From Imbroritus primus (GTDB lineage Bacteria; Pseudomonadota; Gammaproteobacteria; Burkholderiales; Burkholderiaceae): a DNA stretch of 64,000 nt. Location: the NCBI RefSeq assembly GCF_964332355.1, contig NZ_OZ201293.1:310001-374000 (forward strand), given 5' to 3'. Below are positions 59,802 through 64,000 of this stretch, piece after piece. Within the stretch, counting starts at the first letter, position 1; every line of letters starts with the position of its first letter. The notes beneath the pieces were generated by a model. The model did no database searches and was not told the origin of the DNA. It saw only the letters and a list, made by a program, of their open reading frames with translations. Both the position numbers and the translations under genes were made by a program.

Positions 59802-61337
59802 ATGTTGCCGACCTTTCGTGTCCTTTCCGGGTGCTCCGCATCCCGTCAACCAACCCGCCTGTCCACCTCTGTGCACCGCATACGGGCAGCGGTGCTGGTG
59901 CTCGCCCTGTCCGCGCCGGCCCTGGTTGGGGCCCAGACGCCTGCACCGCCCGATGCGCCGCGTACCGGTGCACTGCGGACAGAGGCCCGCGCCGCCGCGA
60001 CGACGCACGAATTCCGCCTGCGCAATGGCTTGCGCCTGATCGTGAGAGAGGATCATCGCGCGCCCACCGTGGTCCACCAGGTGTGGTACCGCGCCGGGAG
60101 CGTGGATGAGGTGAGCGGCACCACCGGGGTCGCGCACATGCTCGAGCATATGATGTTTCGTGGTACGCCAGCCTATCCGGCCGGTACCTTCTCACGCATC
60201 GTGGCCGAACTGGGCGGGCGTGACAATGCGATGACCAGCCGTGATTACACGATGTATTACCAGCAGGCCGAGAAATCGCACCTGCCGAAGCTGATGGCGA
60301 TGGAAGCCGACCGCATGGCGAATCTCAAGATGGCGCCGGATGATTTCAGCCGCGAGATGAAGGTCGTCATGGAGGAGCGGCGCCTGCGGACCGACGACTC
60401 GCCCAGCGGCACGCTGTTCGAGCAATTGATGGCGAACATGTATGTCGCATCGCCATACCGTCATCCGATCGTCGGCTGGATGGATGATCTGCAGCACATG
60501 ACGCTCGACGATGCCCTGGATTGGTATCGACGCTGGTACACGCCCGCCAACGCGGTGGTGGTCGTGGCGGGCGACGTCGATCCGCAGGCGGTGCGTGCCA
60601 TGGCGGAGCGGACCTATGGCCGTGTCGCCACACGGCCGCTGCCTGCGCGCACACTCCGCGAGGAGCCGCCGCAAAAGGGCATCAAGCGCATTGCCGTGAA
60701 GGTGCCGGCGGAGAACCCGTCCGTGGTGCTGGCGTTCAAGACGCCCGCGTTGCGGGATGTCGAGAAGGATGCCGATCCCTATGCGCTGGACGTGCTGGCA
60801 GCCGTGCTGAGCGGCTATGAGAATGCCCGGCTCGATCGCCTGCTGGTCCGCGAGCAGCGCATGGCGGATAGCGTGAGCGCCGGCTACGACGGCCTTGGTC
60901 GCGGTCCCGCCATGTTCACGCTGTCGGCCACGCCGGCCAAGGGACATACGACCGAAGCCTTGGAGCAGGCCATGCGCGCCGAGGTGGCACGGATTGCGCG
61001 GGAAGGCGTGTCCGCGCAGGAGCTGCGGCGCATCAAGGCGCAGCTGGTGGCAAGCCAGGTCTACAAGCGCGACTCGGTATTCGGGCAAGGCATGGAAATC
61101 GGTATTGCGGAGATGTCGGGTATTTCCTGGCGCCAGCTCGATCGCATGCTGGAGCGCATTCAGAGCGTGACGTCAGAGCAGGTGCAGGCCGTTGCGGCCC
61201 GCTATTTCGGGGACGATGCGCTGACGGTGGCCACGCTCGTGCCGCAGCCGCTCGACGGCAAGGCGCGACCTGTTCCTGGCGATATGCCGACCACAGCGCC
61301 AACCACAGCGCCGGCCTCGCAAGGCCGGCCCCATTGA
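59802..61337 (+). CDS. M16-family zinc peptidase, catalytic subunit
   Basis: The product has about 511 residues. Near the N-terminus is an export segment (RIRAAVLVLALSAPALVGAQ). The inverted zinc motif HxxEH is intact in GVAHMLEHMMFRGTP, with the downstream glutamate in the METAL region MKVVMEERRLRTDD. M16 enzymes cut small peptides and signal sequences; as periplasmic pairs their substrates are unknown. The start is uncertain: ATG 59802, ATG 59775 or a later GTG beginning VHRIRAAV. It forms an operon with the second M16 gene 16 bases downstream. The C-terminus carries a short Thr-Thr-Ala-Pro repeat. Confidence 0.93.
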   Translation: MLPTFRVLSGCSASRQPTRLSTSVHRIRAAVLVLALSAPALVGAQTPAPPDAPRTGALRTEARAAATTHEFRLRNGLRLIVREDHRAPTVVHQVWYRAGSVDEVSGTTGVAHMLEHMMFRGTPAYPAGTFSRIVAELGGRDNAMTSRDYTMYYQQAEKSHLPKLMAMEADRMANLKMAPDDFSREMKVVMEERRLRTDDSPSGTLFEQLMANMYVASPYRHPIVGWMDDLQHMTLDDALDWYRRWYTPANAVVVVAGDVDPQAVRAMAERTYGRVATRPLPARTLREEPPQKGIKRIAVKVPAENPSVVLAFKTPALRDVEKDADPYALDVLAAVLSGYENARLDRLLVREQRMADSVSAGYDGLGRGPAMFTLSATPAKGHTTEALEQAMRAEVARIAREGVSAQELRRIKAQLVASQVYKRDSVFGQGMEIGIAEMSGISWRQLDRMLERIQSVTSEQVQAVAARYFGDDALTVATLVPQPLDGKARPVPGDMPTTAPTTAPASQGRPH

Positions 61338-61353
61338 TCAACGGAATGCCTGA

Positions 61354-62724
61354 ATGAAGCTGCTGAAGATGCGTTACTGGATATCGGCTGGCTGGTTGCT
61401 GGCCACGCTGTTCGCCCCATTCGCCGCACAGGCTGCGCTGCCGATCCAGCATTGGACTGCAGCCTCCGGTGCGCGCGTGTATTTTGTGCCGAGCCCGTCG
61501 ATTCCAATGCTCGACATCAATCTCGATCTGGATGCCGGCACGCGTTTCGATCCGCGCGACAAGGCGGGCCTGGCAACGATGGTGGCCGGCCTGCTCGACA
61601 AAGGTGTGGCAGCAGCAGATGCGGCGCCAGCCCGCAGCGAAGGCGAGTTGGCCGATGCCTTTGCCGATCTCGGTGCGGAATTTGGCGGCGGCGTGTCCGA
61701 CGACCGTGCTTCGATCCGCTTGCGCACGCTATCGTCCCCGGCCGCACGTACGGCTGCCGTGGCGCTCATGGCGCAAATCGTGAGCCGGCCTGCCTATCCG
61801 GTGGAAATGGTCGAGCGGGAAAAAGCCCGCTTGACAGCGGCGTTGCGCGAAGCCGAGACGCGCCCGGCAGCCATGGCCGCGCGGGCCTTCAATGCCGCGC
61901 TCTACGGCGATCATCCGTATGGCTTCACGGCCAGCCCCGAGACCGTGCAAGCCATCACGCGCGATGATCTCGTGGCTTTCCATCAGCGCCGCTATGATGC
62001 CGGGCACGCCGTGGTGACCCTGATTGGGGACATCGACCGGGCGCAGGCGCAGCAGATCGCCGACCAGCTGACTGCGGGATTGCCGCGCACCGCAACCGCC
62101 ACGCCTTCCACAACCGGTTTGCCGCCGGTGCTGCCGCTGGCTGCGCCGCGCGACATCCGTCTGCCGCATCCGGCGCAGCAGGCACACGTGCTCGTCGGCC
62201 AGCCCGGCATTGCACGTAGCGATCCGGACTTCTTCGCGATCCTGGTGGGCAATCACATTCTTGGCGGCGGCGGGTTCACCTCGCGCCTGACGAGCGAAGT
62301 CCGCGAGAAGCGCGGCCTTACCTATGGCATTTCGAGCGGTTTTGCACCGCTGCTGCAGCCCGGTCCGTTCCAGATCAGCGTGCAGACGCGCAAGGACCAG
62401 GCCGATGAGGCGCTGCGCGTATTGCGTGCGGAGCTGGCGCGCTTCGTCGCGGAAGGGCCGAGCGTGGCGGAGATGAAAGCCGCCAAGGCCAACCTCGTCA
62501 ATGGTTTTCCGCTGCGGCTCGACAGCAACCGCAAGCTGATCGGCAATGTCGCCAATATCGCTTGGTATGGTTTGCCGCTCGACTATCTCGACGGCTGGAC
62601 GCGTCGCGTCGAAGCGGTTACCGCTGACCAGGTACGCATGGCATTCCAGCGCGCATTGCAGCCGGAGCGCATGGTGACCGTGATCGTGGGCGCGGCAGAT
62701 CAGCCGGCTGCCCTGTCGAAGTGA
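61354..62724 (+). CDS. M16-family peptidase-like protein, non-catalytic partner
   Basis: The 456-residue product has a signal peptide (MRYWISAGWLLATLFAPFAA) and the M16 fold (RFDPRDKAGLATMVAGLLDK). The HxxEH zinc motif is absent: GLATMVAGLLDKG occupies its place. The C-terminal half keeps the partner-subunit segment SRLTSEVREKRGLTYGISSG, with the Arg/Tyr pair that helps bind substrate in heterodimeric M16B enzymes. It therefore probably works as the structural subunit with the upstream peptidase. Confidence 0.93.
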   Translation: MKLLKMRYWISAGWLLATLFAPFAAQAALPIQHWTAASGARVYFVPSPSIPMLDINLDLDAGTRFDPRDKAGLATMVAGLLDKGVAAADAAPARSEGELADAFADLGAEFGGGVSDDRASIRLRTLSSPAARTAAVALMAQIVSRPAYPVEMVEREKARLTAALREAETRPAAMAARAFNAALYGDHPYGFTASPETVQAITRDDLVAFHQRRYDAGHAVVTLIGDIDRAQAQQIADQLTAGLPRTATATPSTTGLPPVLPLAAPRDIRLPHPAQQAHVLVGQPGIARSDPDFFAILVGNHILGGGGFTSRLTSEVREKRGLTYGISSGFAPLLQPGPFQISVQTRKDQADEALRVLRAELARFVAEGPSVAEMKAAKANLVNGFPLRLDSNRKLIGNVANIAWYGLPLDYLDGWTRRVEAVTADQVRMAFQRALQPERMVTVIVGAADQPAALSK

Positions 62725-62850
62725 TACCGGCGTGCCGGTCCCGGCGGTTCGGCCGCCTGCGGTTGCGCGACGGGAGCAAGCGCGGCTGACGCTTTACATC
62801 ACGTGGGCTTTACCCCCGGGTGGCGCGCGCGCAGCGGCTACAATGCTGCC

Positions 62851-63477
62851 ATGTCAGCCACCCGCTCCCGTTCCCGTCCATCATCCGCTCCCCCATCTAA
62901 GGCCGCACCGGGCCGGCCACGGGGCGTGCCGCGCCAGGTCCGCATCATTGGCGGGCAATGGAAACGGACGCCGCTGGCCGTGCTCGACGCCGATGGCTTG
63001 CGGCCCACGCCCGACCGCGTTCGCGAAACGCTTTTCAACTGGCTGGGCCAGGATCTGGGCGGCTATGCGTGCCTCGACCTGTTCGCCGGCTCCGGCGCGC
63101 TCGGGTTCGAGGCAGCGTCGCGTGGCGCTGCCCGGGTGGTGATGGTCGAGAGCCTGCCGGCCGCTGTCCGCCAGCTGCAGGCGGTGCGCGACAAGCTGCA
63201 CGCCGGCATGGTGGACATCCGTGCCGGGGATGCACTAGGCCATCTGGCAAGCTGCCCGCCCGGGGCCTTCGACGTGATCTTCATCGATCCGCCGTTCGGC
63301 AGCCCGCTCGCCGCCCGGGCACTCGCCGCTGCCGTGTCGCGGCTCAAGCCAGGCGGCCACATCTATCTCGAGTCAGGCGAGGACATGTCGGCGGCGCTGC
63401 CCGCGGAGCTCGAAATCGTCCGCTATCTGCATGCCGGAATGGTGCATGCGCACTTGCTGGCCGCCAAAACCAGTTAA
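62851..63477 (+). CDS. rsmD: 16S rRNA (guanine(966)-N(2))-methyltransferase
   Basis: The 208-residue product has IIGGQWKRTPLAV, RPTPDRVRETLFNWL, the SAM-binding DLFAGSGALGFEAASRGA and the catalytic IFIDPPFGSP. It methylates G966 of 16S rRNA in the assembled 30S subunit. The N-terminal 30 residues are a basic Ser/Pro/Arg extension (SRSRPSSAPPSKAAPGRPRG). The ATG at 62851 begins just before it; an upstream GTG is possible. coaD follows, as is usual. Confidence 0.95.
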   Translation: MSATRSRSRPSSAPPSKAAPGRPRGVPRQVRIIGGQWKRTPLAVLDADGLRPTPDRVRETLFNWLGQDLGGYACLDLFAGSGALGFEAASRGAARVVMVESLPAAVRQLQAVRDKLHAGMVDIRAGDALGHLASCPPGAFDVIFIDPPFGSPLAARALAAAVSRLKPGGHIYLESGEDMSAALPAELEIVRYLHAGMVHAHLLAAKTS

Positions 63478-63579
63478 ACTACGCCGCTACCCGGGAAAAC
63501 CCCAGCCCGCGATGGGCATTGCTGCCCCGGGTGATGCAGGGCGGGGTACAGCCAGGGTAATCGAAACTAAGGAGTGGGT

Positions 63580-64000
63580 ATGGTGATCGCCGTATATCCG
63601 GGGACATTCGATCCGATGACGCGCGGACATGAAGACCTGGTTCGACGCGCATCGAATATTTTTGATGAGATCGTGGTCGGCGTGGCGCAGAGCCCCAACA
63701 AGCGCCCGTTCTTTTCCATGGACGAGCGCATCCAGATCGCAGCGGAGGTGCTGAGCCACTATCCGAACGTGCGGGTCGAGGGTTTTTCGGGGCTGCTCAA
63801 GGATTTCGTGCGCAAGAACAATGCGCGCGTCATCGTGCGCGGCCTGCGTGCGGTGTCCGACTTCGAGTACGAGTTCCAGATGGCCGGCATGAACCGTTAC
63901 CTGCTGCCCGATGTGGAAACCATGTTCCTGACGCCTTCCGACCAGTACCAGTTCATCTCCGGGACCTTCGTGCGCGAGATCGCCCTGTTGGGCGGCGATG
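63580..64000 (+). CDS. coaD: Phosphopantetheine adenylyltransferase (3' truncated)
   Basis: The frame runs off the window after 140 codons. It begins MVIAVYPGTFDPMTRGHEDL, with the nucleotidyltransferase motif TxGH (here TRGH, His17), and contains VIVRGLRAVSDFEYEFQMAG and PSDQYQFISGTFVREIA. It adds AMP to 4'-phosphopantetheine in coenzyme A synthesis. TAAGGAGTGGGT precedes the ATG. About 20 C-terminal residues should lie beyond the window end. Confidence 0.97.
   Translation, partial: MVIAVYPGTFDPMTRGHEDLVRRASNIFDEIVVGVAQSPNKRPFFSMDERIQIAAEVLSHYPNVRVEGFSGLLKDFVRKNNARVIVRGLRAVSDFEYEFQMAGMNRYLLPDVETMFLTPSDQYQFISGTFVREIALLGGD

Noticed and set aside
1..64000. tRNA, rRNA, insertion sequences, CRISPR arrays and known riboswitches
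   Set aside because: I looked through the intergenic regions and found no cloverleaf with a T-arm, no terminal inverted repeats with a transposase frame, no spaced direct repeats and no familiar riboswitch core.

Overview
The window looks like a chromosomal segment of a high-GC betaproteobacterium of the order Burkholderiales. The basis is gene order and family membership: porin-glnK-amtB; gshA(ATP-grasp type)-gshB-EIIA(Man)-HPr-EI; gpmA-ctpA-moeB; rhodanese-grxC-secB-gpsA; a long cta/cox cluster with a cytochrome-c-tailed subunit II; ftsY divergent from two M16 peptidases, rsmD and coaD. The family within the order cannot be fixed from the sequence alone. No tRNA, rRNA, insertion sequence or CRISPR array was recognised.

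Layout. 1-2.4 kb: ammonium uptake and PII signalling. 3.1-8.1 kb: glutathione synthesis followed by the regulatory PTS phosphorelay. 8.2-9.2 kb: Bfd and bacterioferritin behind a Fur-box-like site. 9.4-12.8 kb (minus strand): MoeB-like enzyme, CtpA protease and phosphoglycerate mutase, with a large inverted repeat between the last two. 12.9-16.9 kb: rhodanese, glutaredoxin 3, SecB, glycerol-3-phosphate dehydrogenase, a Bug-type binding protein and TrmL.

17.0-32.3 kb is an accessory block lying between trmL and comF, genes that are usually near neighbours in Burkholderiales. Most of its products carry Sec signal peptides or membrane segments. It holds two exported caspase-like (C14) proteins, one fused to about 13-14 WD40 repeats; an ECF sigma factor with an overlapping single-span anti-sigma gene; a short exported Rhs/YD-repeat protein without a toxin tip; two tandem paralogues; several small exported proteins with twin CX10C or twin CX3C cysteine patterns; a protein with a duplicated four-cysteine module; a glycine-zipper protein; and two membrane proteins. 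The genes form three tight transcription units. This is the best candidate in the window for an undescribed system: an ECF-controlled, envelope-located caspase module.

32.4-44.7 kb: comF, a BioC-like methyltransferase, and the aa3-type cytochrome c oxidase cluster with its copper and heme A assembly factors, including a 46-codon assembly protein that is easy to miss. 44.8-47.9 kb: rpoH with a perfect CIRCE operator overlapping its promoter, then pirin and YbiB.

48.0-52.1 kb (minus strand): the ANTAR regulator NasT followed by nrtA-nrtB-nrtC. The nasT-nrtA gap holds two hexaloop hairpins of the ANTAR type and a terminator whose U-tract abuts the nrtA ribosome binding site, so nitrate uptake is probably controlled by antitermination. 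52.2-53.6 kb: a fumarylpyruvate/fumarylacetoacetate hydrolase and a zeta-class GST isomerase. 53.7-58.2 kb: a 1491-residue protein of unknown function with a glycine/aromatic-rich beta region in its centre, possibly a secreted effector. 58.5-64 kb: ftsY, the M16 protease pair, rsmD and the start of coaD.
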